64,000 nt of DNA from positions 9,300,001 through 9,364,000 of the forward strand of contig NZ_JAUSZI010000002.1 in the NCBI RefSeq assembly GCF_030817415.1. The letters are read 5' to 3'. Positions 26,850 to 35,352 of this stretch are shown piece by piece (within the stretch, counting starts at the first letter, position 1; each line of letters begins with the position of its first letter). The translations under genes were made by a program, and so were the position numbers. The stretch is from Streptomyces umbrinus. GTDB lineage: Bacteria > Actinomycetota > Actinomycetes > Streptomycetales > Streptomycetaceae. The notes under the pieces were generated by a model, which was not told the DNA's origin, ran no database searches, and worked only from the letters and a program-made list of their open reading frames with translations.

Positions 26850-26880
26850 CCAGATGTGAGTGCAACATGTTCACGTCTGG
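26850..26880. promoter_or_regulatory. Inverted repeat upstream of the terpene synthase
   Basis: CCAGATGTGA and TCACGTCTGG form a 10-bp inverted repeat with one mismatch and an 11-base centre, ~330 bp before the terpene synthase start. It is a candidate operator; no regulator gene lies next to it. Confidence 0.45.
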
Positions 26881-27209
26881 ATCAAAGACGGCCACTTCCG
26901 GTCTGGACGCAACTGCGATGTGATAGATGCTGTACCGCCGAAGGCGGCACGTCCTGCTCGCGCCATCGTGGAAGGGGAGCCCGTGCCGCCACCCGTCCTG
27001 GCCCCTCCCGCCGCGGCCGCCACTGCCTCGGCCCTCTTGGAGCACGCCCCTGAGTGGGCACGCCAACAGCGCAGACGGAGATGTCCTCCCAGGACCTCGT
27101 GAGCACCGATCGGCCACCGACTCCTCGGCTTCTCGCTGCGCGAGCGGGCAGCCTGTCCCACGCCTCACCCGCCTTGGCGAACTCCGGCGCCACAGACATG
27201 GAGGACTCA

Positions 27210-28259
27210 ATGCTCGCCATGATCCCGACGTACGCGGAGCCCACCCCCCCGGCTGAAAGCCCATACGCTGAGCGGATCGAGGAGTATGTCCGCTCACTCG
27301 GAAAGCGCCTCGGACTGGCAGAGACACGGGCCGGTCGGGAGCGACTGGAAGCAGGCTACGGGAAATTTGTTGCCTGGACCTATCCGGAAGCCTCGTTCGA
27401 GGATCTCTGCCTCTGTGCGGAATGGCTTTTCGTCACCTTCATCCTGGACGACTTGCACACGTTGAAGGTCTACGACAATCCCGAGGCCTGGGCTCCGGTC
27501 CACCGACGCCTGATGGGAATCATCGACACCGGGAAGGACCCTGCCCCCGTGCGGGAGCAAACTCCTTTCACCGAGGCGCTCACGGATCTGTCCATCCGTA
27601 CCGGCCAAAGGCTCTCACCGGCGCTTCGCGGACGACTGAACCGGCATCTGGATCTATTCTTCCAGGGATTCACCGAAGAATCCCGGAACCGGTTCCGCGG
27701 CACTCCGCCCGGGATTGAAAGCTTCACCCAGACCAGGCGATTGTCGGTGGGAATGGAGTTCGGATTCGATCTGGTCGAACTCAGCCAGGGCACGGAGGTG
27801 CCTGAAAGCGTCTACGATTCATCCTTGTTCAGGGAGATCATCGACGCTGCGAGCGATGTGGTCGCCTGGCAGAATGACCTGCATTCGGTTCGTCTGGATG
27901 ACATACGTGGAGACTTCCACAACGTTGTCATCGTCATGCGGCATTCCAGCGGGATCTCGCTGCAGGAAGCCATCCGCTTGGCCGTTGCCAAGGTCCAGGG
28001 GCGAATCGCCGACTTCCTGGCCGCCGAAGAGCAGCTCCGGCCCTTTCTGAAGAGCCGCGGTGTGCCGCCCGCCATCCGTGACGAGATCCTGAAGGTCACA
28101 GCCGGAATGCGGCAGTGGACGAATGGATGCCTGCATTGGTACGGGAACACCACCCGCTATGCACTCCCCACCGCCTCGGACGAGTCGGACCAACAGCATG
28201 CCCACCTGGAGGCGATGCTCCCGAGCCAGGATCTTGCGTACCGGCACAGTTACGGGTGA
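27210..28259 (+). CDS. Class I terpene synthase (349 aa)
   Basis: Metal-binding motifs are present but variant: 'FILDDLHT' has the Asp80-Asp81 pair without the third acid of DDxxD, and 'NDLHSVRLD' gives N222, S226, D230, an NSD form of the NSE triad. An Arg pair (R176-R177) sits 46 residues before the triad, the place of the diphosphate-sensing Arg, and 'TTRYALP' supplies the C-terminal Arg-Tyr pair. So the protein should ionise a prenyl diphosphate and cyclise it, with farnesyl diphosphate most likely by length. GGAGG precedes ATG 27210; longer in-frame starts from 27054 are unlikely. A P450 follows 129 bp later. Codon use is less GC-extreme than in neighbours, hinting at acquisition. Confidence 0.9.
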   Translation: MLAMIPTYAEPTPPAESPYAERIEEYVRSLGKRLGLAETRAGRERLEAGYGKFVAWTYPEASFEDLCLCAEWLFVTFILDDLHTLKVYDNPEAWAPVHRRLMGIIDTGKDPAPVREQTPFTEALTDLSIRTGQRLSPALRGRLNRHLDLFFQGFTEESRNRFRGTPPGIESFTQTRRLSVGMEFGFDLVELSQGTEVPESVYDSSLFREIIDAASDVVAWQNDLHSVRLDDIRGDFHNVVIVMRHSSGISLQEAIRLAVAKVQGRIADFLAAEEQLRPFLKSRGVPPAIRDEILKVTAGMRQWTNGCLHWYGNTTRYALPTASDESDQQHAHLEAMLPSQDLAYRHSYG

Positions 28260-28388
28260 TCGGCAAGGAATACGCCCCGGCTTCCTGATGCCGGCCTGCA
28301 TGATGCTCCCGCCCCGGCGAGGCGACCAACAGCGGCTCGGGGCACCGGCTCGCCAACATCCTGGATCGACAAGAAGGGCCAACACGCC

Positions 28389-29732
28389 ATGGCAAAGGAC
28401 CTTGAGGGAATCACGCGGGCTCCGGGGGCACTGCCGGTCGTCGGGCATCTGTTTCCCCTGATCCGTGACCCACTGCGTTTCCTGAAAACCCTTCCCTCGT
28501 ATGGTGATCTGGTACAGATACGGCTGGGTCCGCAGACGGCCGTCGTGGTCTGCCGGCCCGAGCTCGTCCAGGAAGTTCTCCTGCACGACCGCACGTACGA
28601 CAAGGGCGGACCCCTCATCGAGCGGATCGGGAACGCGCTCGGGGACGGCCTTGCCGCGTGCCCGCACAGCGCCCATCGGCGGCAGCGACGCACCTTGCAG
28701 CCGGCCTTCTCCCGCTCCTGCCTGCGCGAATACGCCGCCATCATGACCCAGCAGATCGACACGCTGGCCATCGACTGGGGCGACGGCCAGCCCATCGATG
28801 TGGCCGAGCAGATGTACACGTTCGCGAGTGACACCATCGCTCGGACACTGTTCACGGCTGAATCCGCGGCACCGGCCATAGACACCGTCAAGGAATGTCT
28901 GCCGGGTATCTTCCGCGGTATTTACCAGCAGGCCGTCTTCCCGCCTCTGCTGAACCGTCTGCCGCTCCCCTCGAACGTGCGCTACGAGCGGGCTCGCAAC
29001 CGGGCATGGGCCGCGGTCAGCAAGACCATCAGCTCGTACCGGCAGGACGACGAGAACCACGGCGATGTGCTGTCGATGCTCCTCAAGACGCAGGACGACG
29101 CAGGAAACGGGCTCGGCGACACCGAGATCCACGCTCAGATCATGACCCTGCTCGTCGCCGGCATCGAATCCACCGCGGTGGCTCTCACCTGGGCTGTGCA
29201 TCTCCTGTGCCAATACCCCGATGTGCAGGAGCGGTTGCGCGCCGAGACAGCCAAGGTCCTCGGCACCCGAACCGCCACCTGGGACGATCTTCCCCAGCTC
29301 GATCTGGCACGCCGGGTCATCACGGAGACGCTGCGCATCTACCCTCCCGGCTGGATTCTGACTCGAACGGCCGCCACCGAGACCCGGCTGGCGGACGCCC
29401 TGATCCCCGCCGAGACCACCCTCATCTACAGCCCGTATCTCATCCACCACGATGCACGATTCAATCCGCGCCCGAGCGATTTCGATCCCGACCGGTGGCT
29501 TCCTGAGCAGAAACACGTGCGCGGTGCATTCATTCCGTTCGGCGGAGGTGCGCGCAAGTGCATCGGTGACAACTACGCGATGACCTTGGCGACGCTCGCC
29601 CTGTCCACGATCGTGGCCCAGTGGCGCCTCTCGAGTGTCGACCATCAGCCGCCGCACATCGAACCGCGTATGACCCTGACGCCTCACGGGGTCCAGGTCC
29701 GGGCGGAGTGCATGCAGACAGTGCCTGACTGA
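28389..29732 (+). CDS. Cytochrome P450, probable terpene oxidase (447 aa)
   Basis: All standard P450 motifs are present: I-helix 'AGIEST' (257-262), K-helix 'ETLR' (313-316), 'FDPDRW' region and 'FGGGARKCIGD' with Cys391. The N-terminus 'APGALPVVGHLFPLIRDP' and the whole length resemble bacterial terpene-cluster P450s such as pentalenene or epi-isozizaene oxidases (CYP183/CYP170 types). It is the second gene of a two-gene cassette with the terpene synthase. Expected role: oxidation of the hydrocarbon product. No redox partner is encoded nearby. Confidence 0.9.
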   Translation: MAKDLEGITRAPGALPVVGHLFPLIRDPLRFLKTLPSYGDLVQIRLGPQTAVVVCRPELVQEVLLHDRTYDKGGPLIERIGNALGDGLAACPHSAHRRQRRTLQPAFSRSCLREYAAIMTQQIDTLAIDWGDGQPIDVAEQMYTFASDTIARTLFTAESAAPAIDTVKECLPGIFRGIYQQAVFPPLLNRLPLPSNVRYERARNRAWAAVSKTISSYRQDDENHGDVLSMLLKTQDDAGNGLGDTEIHAQIMTLLVAGIESTAVALTWAVHLLCQYPDVQERLRAETAKVLGTRTATWDDLPQLDLARRVITETLRIYPPGWILTRTAATETRLADALIPAETTLIYSPYLIHHDARFNPRPSDFDPDRWLPEQKHVRGAFIPFGGGARKCIGDNYAMTLATLALSTIVAQWRLSSVDHQPPHIEPRMTLTPHGVQVRAECMQTVPD

Positions 29733-29770
29733 CGGCGGATTACCGGCCTCTGCCAGGTTGGCTCGATCGG

Positions 29771-29799
29771 CCGGCCCGGAGAAGCGGGCTCCGGGCCGG
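29771..29799. terminator. Hairpin between convergent P450 and permease genes
   Basis: CCGGCCCGGAG and CTCCGGGCCGG form a perfect 11-bp stem with a 7-base loop, in the 79-bp gap between two convergent genes. Confidence 0.7.
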
Positions 29800-29811
29800 A
29801 AACGACGGCGA

Positions 29812-31374
29812 TCAGTTGGACTCTGCGGGCACTGCCGGCGGTACTTCCTGCTTCGCAGTGTGCCCTCGATGTGCCCCCAGCCACCGGTACAGGCAGCCCA
29901 GTCCCACCGTGACCAGCAAGAACAAGACCGTGAACCACTGGAAGTACCAGTGCCCGCCCGCCGGGTCGTACACCTCGGCCCGGGGCCAGGCCAGGTTGAC
30001 CGTCATGAACAGGCCGTAGAGGAGGGCCAGCGCGTTGACGGGGATGCCCCAGCGGCCGAGGGAGAAGAGCGGGCGGCCCGTCTCGTCGGTGCCCTCGACC
30101 GTGAAGTCGCCGCGCAACCGTCGCCACAACAGGGGGCCGGTGACCATCGCGTACGCGAGGTAGAGCATCACGATGCAGGTGGTGCCGATGGCCAGGAAGG
30201 CCTCCGGCGAGGCGAAGTTGAGGAGCAGCAGGGCCGCGGCGAGGACACCGACGACCAGGGCGGGGGCGCTCGGCATACCGGTGCGCGGGTTGACCTTCGC
30301 GAGGCGCCCGGAGAAGGGCATCTGGCCGTCGCGGGCCATGGAGAACAGCATCCGGCAGGCCGACGTCTGGATGGCGAGGGTCGCGACCGCGATGGCGACG
30401 ACCACGTCCACGAGCAGGGCCCGGCCCACGCCGTCGCCCAGGCTGCTGGTGAGGACGTAACTCAGGCCCTCGACGCCGAGCCGGCCGTCGGTGAGGCTGG
30501 GCGCGGCGAGCAGACCGCCGAGGATGATCAGGCCGCCGAGCAGGCCCGCGGCACCGAGCGCGGTGAGGATCGTGCGGGGCGCGGTGCGCCGGGGGTGGTG
30601 CGTCTCCTCGCTCATCTCGCCCGCGCTGTCGAAGCCGATCATCACGTACGCCGCCGTGAACGACCCCACGAGGAGTGCCCCGACCAGGCCCGACCCGGCG
30701 GCCGTGCCGGTGTGGAAGGTGATGCCCGGGGTGCGCTCGGAGTGGGTGAACAGGAGCACGATGATCAGGGCGGCGCCGATGATCTCGGCGGTCACACCGA
30801 TGCGGTTGATCAGGGACATCACCCGGTTGTCGATGACGTTCACGAACGTCGTCAGGACCAGCAGGAGCACGCCCAGGACCGCCGCGTTGGCCGCGCCGCT
30901 CGCCGATGTGGGCGCCGGGTCGTCGCCGATCAGCTGGAAGCCGGACCAGATCGCGGGCATGACCACCTGCAGCGCGAGCGCCGCGGCGGCGACCACCACG
31001 ATCTGTCCGATCACCATGATCCAGCCGGCGAACCAGCCGAAGGTGAGGTTGGAGAGCCGGGACGACCACTGGTAGATGGCGCCGGAGATCGGGTAACGCG
31101 CGGCCAGTTCGGCGAAACACGCGGCGACCAGCAACTGGCCGATCAGCACGGCGGGCCAGGCCCAGAAGAAGACGGGACCGCCGAACGCGTACCCGAAGGC
31201 GAAGAACTGGAAGACGGTCGTCAGGACGGAGATGAAGGAGAAACCGGCGGCGAACGAGGCGTACCGGCCCAGGCTGCGGTGCAGCTCCTGGCGGTAGCCG
31301 AACTCCGCGAGGGAGCGGTCGCCGGACGACTCCGGCGGATCGGGGCGTACGTCGGAGGGGGCGGTGGTGGTCAC
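29812..31374 (-). CDS. APC-superfamily amino acid/amine permease (520 aa)
   Basis: About twelve hydrophobic helices. Helix 1 carries 'FAAGFSFISVLTTVFQFFAF', and 'AAYVMIGFDSAGEMSEETHH' is the helix 6-7 region of the family. GTG 31374 is the start. The gene is preceded at 31444-31465 by a near copy of the palindrome that lies between the TetR gene and the guanidine/urea operon 11.7 kb away, so it is probably in the same regulon. Inferred substrate: guanidine, urea or another nitrogen source. It is monocistronic and diverges from the PadR gene. Confidence 0.88.
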   Translation of the reverse strand: MTTTAPSDVRPDPPESSGDRSLAEFGYRQELHRSLGRYASFAAGFSFISVLTTVFQFFAFGYAFGGPVFFWAWPAVLIGQLLVAACFAELAARYPISGAIYQWSSRLSNLTFGWFAGWIMVIGQIVVVAAAALALQVVMPAIWSGFQLIGDDPAPTSASGAANAAVLGVLLLVLTTFVNVIDNRVMSLINRIGVTAEIIGAALIIVLLFTHSERTPGITFHTGTAAGSGLVGALLVGSFTAAYVMIGFDSAGEMSEETHHPRRTAPRTILTALGAAGLLGGLIILGGLLAAPSLTDGRLGVEGLSYVLTSSLGDGVGRALLVDVVVAIAVATLAIQTSACRMLFSMARDGQMPFSGRLAKVNPRTGMPSAPALVVGVLAAALLLLNFASPEAFLAIGTTCIVMLYLAYAMVTGPLLWRRLRGDFTVEGTDETGRPLFSLGRWGIPVNALALLYGLFMTVNLAWPRAEVYDPAGGHWYFQWFTVLFLLVTVGLGCLYRWLGAHRGHTAKQEVPPAVPAESN

Positions 31375-31443
31375 GGCGGCGGCACCTGCCTTCGGCGCAG
31401 GGGAGCGGGATCCTGGCGGCGACTTGCGGAACTCCGCGGCGGA

Positions 31444-31465
31444 ATTCCTGTCGGGTGACAGAAAT
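31444..31465. promoter_or_regulatory. Palindromic operator, probable TetR site 2
   Basis: ATTCCTGTCG and TGACAGAAAT around GG. It shares 20 of 22 positions with the reverse complement of the site at 19766-19787. It lies 70 bp upstream of the permease start. Confidence 0.75.
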
Positions 31466-31552
31466 TAGGGAGAGCCTGTTTCGCCCGCGTGACGCGGCCA
31501 TGTCGAGGCCGGGCCTAAGTCCTCACGCCCTTGCATCGCACCCTGAATCGCG

Positions 31553-31567
31553 ATACATCGTGTGTAT
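31553..31567. promoter_or_regulatory. Inverted repeat upstream of the PadR gene
   Basis: ATACA and TGTAT are separated by 5 bases. PadR proteins usually bind ATGT/ACAT-type palindromes near their own promoter, so this is a candidate autoregulatory site, about 65 bp before the start. Confidence 0.4.
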
Positions 31568-31631
31568 TGACGTTCGCCGTAGAGACGCGATATGTTCGGC
31601 CACGGATATTCGGGTACGAGGATATTGGTGG

Positions 31632-32291
31632 GTGATCCCGGTGGCGACCAGACGCCGCAAGCTCGGCAACCCCCTGGCGCTGGCCGTCATGGTGCTTCTC
31701 ACCGAGCGGCCGATGCATCCGTACGAGATCGCCCAGACCCTGCGCAGCCGCGGCAAGGACACGAGCCTGAAGATCAACTACGGCTCGCTCTACACGGTCG
31801 TGCAGAACCTGGAGAAGTACGGATTCGTCGAGGTCGCCGAGGTGCAGCGGCAGGGCAACCGCCCCGAGCGCACCCTCTACGGCATCACGGACGCCGGGCG
31901 CGAGGAGGCGACGGAGTGGCTGTCGGACCTGCTCTCCGTCCCGGCACGTGAGTTCCCGATCTTCGAGGCCGCCCTCTCGCTGATGGCGGTGATCCACCCC
32001 GACGAGGTGGCGCGTCTGCTGACCGAGCGGCTCAAGGTGCTGGAAGTGCAGGCGGCCAGTGCTCGCGGCGGCCTCACGAAGCTGTACGAGACGCTGCCGC
32101 GGATCTTCCTCGTCGAGAGCGAGTACCAGCTGCACATGGTCGAGGCGCAGGCCGAGTGGGTCCGCGGATTTCTGCGGGAGCTCCGGTCCGGCGCGCTCGA
32201 CGGGATCAAGGAGTGGCGGAGCTTCCACGAGACCGGGGAAGTGCCGCCGGAGTTCGAGGAGTTGGAGGCCCGCCACTTCGACAAGGAGTGA
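31632..32291 (+). CDS. PadR-family regulator (219 aa)
   Basis: N-terminal winged helix: 'LALAVMVLLTERPMHPYEIA', 'INYGSLYTVVQNLEKYGFVE' and 'RTLYGITDAGREEATEWLSD'. The C-terminal half is a helical dimerisation domain of the PadR subfamily-2 type. GTG 31632 is favoured, nine bases after AGGA; GTG 31641 is the alternative. It sits upstream of a DrrAB-like ABC exporter on the same strand and probably represses it and itself. The 3' end has an 18-bp direct duplication that repeats the stop codon. Confidence 0.87.
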   Translation: MIPVATRRRKLGNPLALAVMVLLTERPMHPYEIAQTLRSRGKDTSLKINYGSLYTVVQNLEKYGFVEVAEVQRQGNRPERTLYGITDAGREEATEWLSDLLSVPAREFPIFEAALSLMAVIHPDEVARLLTERLKVLEVQAASARGGLTKLYETLPRIFLVESEYQLHMVEAQAEWVRGFLRELRSGALDGIKEWRSFHETGEVPPEFEELEARHFDKE

Positions 32292-32311
32292 ATCACTTCG
32301 ACAAGGAGTGA
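32274..32311 (+). repeat. 18-bp direct repeat spanning the PadR stop codon
   Basis: CACTTCGACAAGGAGTGA occurs at 32274-32291 and again at 32294-32311, 2 bp apart. The second copy lies outside the gene. Confidence 0.95.
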
Positions 32312-32490
32312 GGCAGGAACAAGAAGAACAGACCCCGGCAGAGCTGTTGCACCAGCTCCGCCAGGGTCTCGAACCCCGAGCCGACTCCGCGGTGAGGCAG
32401 GCCAGGCGATCGAGGTGCGGCACACCCAGGATAGCCCGGCGCTCTTCACGCGGATCAGCCGTCATCCGCTCACCCAGGAGAGCAGTCGTC

Positions 32491-33522
32491 ATGAGCACCC
32501 GTGCGCCCGCAGTGCAGGCGCGTCAGCTGATCAAGACCTACCCCGGTGATGTCACCGCCCTCAGCGGCATGGACCTCACCGTCGAGGCAGGCACCGTCTT
32601 CGGACTCCTCGGCCCGAACGGCGCCGGCAAGTCCACCACCGTCAAGATCCTCACCACCCTCGCCCGCCCCGACTCGGGCACCGCCACGGTCGCGGGCCAC
32701 GACGTCCTGCGCCACCCGGACCGGGTGCGCCGCGCGATCGGCGTGGTCGCCCAGAAGTCCGGCGCCGACCCGGTGGCCACCGGCCGCGAGAACCTCCAAC
32801 TCCAGGGCAGGCTCTACGGATTGAAGGGCGCGGACCTCCGCCGGCGGGTGGACGAGCTGCTGGCCCGCTTCCATCTCGCGGACGCGGCCGGCCGTCAGGT
32901 CAAGGGCTACTCCGGAGGCATGCAGCGCCGTCTCGACGTCGCTCTCGGCCTCGTCCACCGGCCCGAGGTCCTCTTCCTCGACGAGCCGACGACAGGCCTC
33001 GACCCGGAGGCGCGCACCGCGATGTGGGACGAGATCGCCCGCCTCGCAGGCGACGAGGGTCTGACCATCCTGCTCACCACGCACTACCTCGAAGAGGCCG
33101 ACCGCCTCGCCGGGCACATCGCGATCGTCGACCGCGGCCGTGTCGTCGTCGAGGGCACCCCGGATGCCCTCAAGGGCGAACTCCGCGGCGACGCCGTCCA
33201 TGTGGAACTGCGCCACCCGGTCGGCGAGGCCGGCCGTACGCTCCTGACGGGCACCCTCACCGCCCTGCCCGGCGTGTACGAGGCACTCCTCGACGGACGC
33301 CGCATCAGCGTCCGCGCCGAGGACGGGGCCGCGGCCGTGCCCGCCCTGCTCGCCGCCCTGGAACGCGCCGGGGTCGCCGTCAGCGCCGCCACCGTCGCCC
33401 GCCCGTCGCTCGACGACGTCTATCTGCGCTACGCGGGCCGCCGTTACTCCGAAGCCGAGGCCGCGGCAGCGGTCACGGCCGGGGGAACCGACGACCTCGC
33501 CCTCACGGGAGGCACCCGATGA
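32491..33522 (+). CDS. ABC exporter ATP-binding protein, DrrA-like (343 aa)
   Basis: Walker A 'GLLGPNGAGKSTTVK', signature 'YSGGMQRRLDVALGL', Walker B 'VLFLDEPTTGLDPEARTA' and H-loop 'TTHYLEEADRLA'. The C-terminal ~100 residues are the DrrA-type extension ('ARPSLDDVYLRYAGRRY'). ATG 32491 follows an AGGAGAG site. Its stop overlaps the permease start by 4 bp. Relatives export drugs or lipids; the substrate here is unknown. Regulation by the upstream PadR is inferred. Confidence 0.93.
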   Translation: MSTRAPAVQARQLIKTYPGDVTALSGMDLTVEAGTVFGLLGPNGAGKSTTVKILTTLARPDSGTATVAGHDVLRHPDRVRRAIGVVAQKSGADPVATGRENLQLQGRLYGLKGADLRRRVDELLARFHLADAAGRQVKGYSGGMQRRLDVALGLVHRPEVLFLDEPTTGLDPEARTAMWDEIARLAGDEGLTILLTTHYLEEADRLAGHIAIVDRGRVVVEGTPDALKGELRGDAVHVELRHPVGEAGRTLLTGTLTALPGVYEALLDGRRISVRAEDGAAAVPALLAALERAGVAVSAATVARPSLDDVYLRYAGRRYSEAEAAAAVTAGGTDDLALTGGTR

Positions 33523-34298
33523 GCACCGACGCCCTCACCCAGACCTGGTACATGACACAGCGCCAACTGACCGCGGTACTGCGCCAGCCCGCGTACGTCG
33601 TGATGATGCTGATCCAGCCCGCGATCTGGCTCTTCCTGTTCGGCAACCTCTTCAAGGAGGTCGTCGAGCTCGGCGGCTTCGGCACGACCAGCTATCTCGA
33701 CTACCTCGTCCCGGGCATCGTCGTGATGAGCGCGCTCAGCTCCAACATGTGGGCGGGCATGGGCACATTGGAGGAGATCGAGCGCGGCACGCTCAACCGG
33801 TTCCTGACCACTCCGGTCGGCCGCGGCGCCCTGATGAACGCCAACGTCGTGCAGCAGGCGCTCACCACGGCCGTGCAGTCCTTGCTGATCATCCTGCTCG
33901 GCAAGCTCGGCGGCGCGGACTATCCCGGCGGGGCCGCGGGCCTGCTCGTGCTCGTCGTCGCGGCCTCACTTCTCGGCACGGTCTTCGGCGCGTTCTCGAA
34001 CGCGCTCGGCATGCTGGTGCGCCAGCGGGAGTCGATCATCGGCATCAACACCTTCCTGCTGCTGCCGCTGACCTTCCTCTCCTCCGCCTTCATGGCCCCG
34101 TCCCGGATGCCCGGCTGGATGCGCACCATCGCCGACTACAACCCACTCAACTGGGCGATGGTGGCAGGCCGTTCGGCAATGTCGGACAACCCGGACTGGA
34201 GCGGCGTACTGACGAGGGGCGGCGCACTCCTGGCCCTGGCGGTAACAGCGGTCTGGCTGTCGATCCGCACGTTCAGGTCGTACCAGCGCTCGGTATAG
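33519..34298 (+). CDS. ABC-2 type exporter permease, DrrB-like (259 aa)
   Basis: Six hydrophobic segments, starting with 'QPAYVVMMLIQPAIWLFLFG', and the ABC-2 signature region 'TFLLLPLTFLSSAFMAPSRM' with 'YNPLNWA'. It forms the transporter with the preceding ATPase. ATG 33519 overlaps that gene's stop (ATGA). The 3' end faces a hairpin terminator. Confidence 0.93.
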   Translation: MSTDALTQTWYMTQRQLTAVLRQPAYVVMMLIQPAIWLFLFGNLFKEVVELGGFGTTSYLDYLVPGIVVMSALSSNMWAGMGTLEEIERGTLNRFLTTPVGRGALMNANVVQQALTTAVQSLLIILLGKLGGADYPGGAAGLLVLVVAASLLGTVFGAFSNALGMLVRQRESIIGINTFLLLPLTFLSSAFMAPSRMPGWMRTIADYNPLNWAMVAGRSAMSDNPDWSGVLTRGGALLALAVTAVWLSIRTFRSYQRSV

Positions 34299-34321
34299 CC
34301 CCTTGGGGGGGCGCTCTGTAG

Positions 34322-34343
34322 CCGCGCCCCTTCAGGGGCGCGG
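34322..34343. terminator. Hairpin between convergent exporter and SIP genes
   Basis: CCGCGCCCC and GGGGCGCGG form a perfect 9-bp stem with a TTCA loop. The 3' arm is part of the dispersed GC-rich element. Confidence 0.7.
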
Positions 34344-34355
34344 GGAACTGCGCGA
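34334..34355 (+). repeat. Dispersed GC-rich element, copy
   Basis: AGGGGCGCGGGGAACTGCGC followed by GA. Identical over 22 bases to the copy at 56435, and 21 of 22 to the reverse copy at 50481. It lies just after a gene end. Confidence 0.9.
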
Positions 34356-34400
34356 CAAGCCACAACGAACCCGCAGACGACAACGAACCCGGGGCAGAAC

Positions 34401-35243
34401 CTAGGCAACCGGCGGAGCCTCCTGCTCCGCCTCAACCTGCGCGTTCCAGTCCCGCTTCGCGGCCTGCCACCCGTCCTCGTTGTGCCCCAGCCGCCAGTAC
34501 CCGGAGATCGACAGATCCTCACGGGCGACCTCGTGCTCGACACGGAGCAGCCGACGAAGCTCCTTCACGAACGCGGCCTCACCGTGCACGAACGCGTGCA
34601 CCCGGCCCTCGGGGAACGAAAGGCCCCGCACGGCCTCGACCAGCGCCTCACCGATCGGCCGGTCGCCGCGGTGGAGCCAGACGACCTCCACGTCGGAGTC
34701 GATCTTCTGCTCCTCCTCGGGCCCCGAGACCTCCACGAAGGCGTGCACCCGCGCACCGTCGGGCATCGCCTCCAGCGAGGCGGCGATCGCGGGCAGTGCG
34801 CTCTCGTCACCGGCCAGCAGATGCCAGTCCGCCTCGGCGTCGGGGGCGTACGCCCCGCCGGGGCCGAGGAACCGGACGATCTCGCCGGCCTGGACGCGTG
34901 TTGCCCACGGCCCGGCGAGACCCTCGTCGCCGTGGATCACGAAGTCGAGTGTCAGCTCGTGCAGTTCGGGGTCCCAGGCGCGCACCGTGTACGTGCGCGT
35001 CACGGGCCACTGGTCGCGCGGGAACTCCTCGCGGATCCGGGCGATGTCGAAGGGCTCCGGATAGGTCACGCCCTCGGCCCCGAACAGCAGCTTGACGTAG
35101 TGGTCGGTGCTCGTGCCCGCGGTGAATTCGGCGAGGCCGTCGCCGCCGAGGACCACGCGCTGCATATGCGGCGTGAGTCGCTCCGTGCGGATCACGCTCG
35201 CGGCGTGGGGCTTGGGGGCCCTCCGTGCCGGACGCTCTGCCAT
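34401..35243 (-). CDS. Siderophore-interacting protein (SIP/ViuB family, 280 aa)
   Basis: A FAD-binding SIP domain (~15-125) with 'RTYTVRAWDPELHELTLDFV' and 'HGDEGLAGPWATRVQ', then an NAD(P)H-binding-like domain with 'WHLLAGDESALPAIAASLEA' and 'ISGYWRLGHNEDGWQAAKRD'. Such proteins reduce ferric siderophores in the cytoplasm. An iron-box palindrome lies 20 bp upstream of ATG 35243, so iron-dependent repression by a DmdR/IdeR protein is expected. The gene is alone; no siderophore transporter or synthetase is next to it. Confidence 0.92.
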   Translation of the reverse strand: MAERPARRAPKPHAASVIRTERLTPHMQRVVLGGDGLAEFTAGTSTDHYVKLLFGAEGVTYPEPFDIARIREEFPRDQWPVTRTYTVRAWDPELHELTLDFVIHGDEGLAGPWATRVQAGEIVRFLGPGGAYAPDAEADWHLLAGDESALPAIAASLEAMPDGARVHAFVEVSGPEEEQKIDSDVEVVWLHRGDRPIGEALVEAVRGLSFPEGRVHAFVHGEAAFVKELRRLLRVEHEVAREDLSISGYWRLGHNEDGWQAAKRDWNAQVEAEQEAPPVA

Positions 35244-35262
35244 GACAGCCTCCCGAAGTTCG

Positions 35263-35278
35263 CTTAGGCTTACCTAAG
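35263..35278. promoter_or_regulatory. Iron box (DmdR1/IdeR-type operator)
   Basis: CTTAGG and CCTAAG around CTTA, within the 19-base context GCTTAGGCTTACCTAAGTT, matches the actinobacterial consensus TTAGGTTAGGCTAACCTAA in its core. It sits directly upstream of the siderophore-interacting protein gene. Confidence 0.85.
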
Positions 35279-35352
35279 TTAGCACCTCACCGCCCACTGG
35301 CGCCCCCTTCTTGAGAACCCGATTACCGTTCCGTGGGAATCGAATTGCTGCT

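Larger units (their letters stand above)
26462..27209. other. Gene-poor region with acetyltransferase remnant and terpene promoter
   Basis: 748 bases between the pseudouridine synthase start and the terpene synthase start. It contains a frameshifted GNAT remnant (26552-26760), an inverted repeat (26850-26880), and ~330 bases of leader before the terpene gene. Short open frames here show no convincing homology otherwise. Confidence 0.6.

Noticed and set aside
27054..27209. N-terminal extension of the terpene synthase
   Set aside because: Lacks family features; GGAGG precedes ATG 27210.
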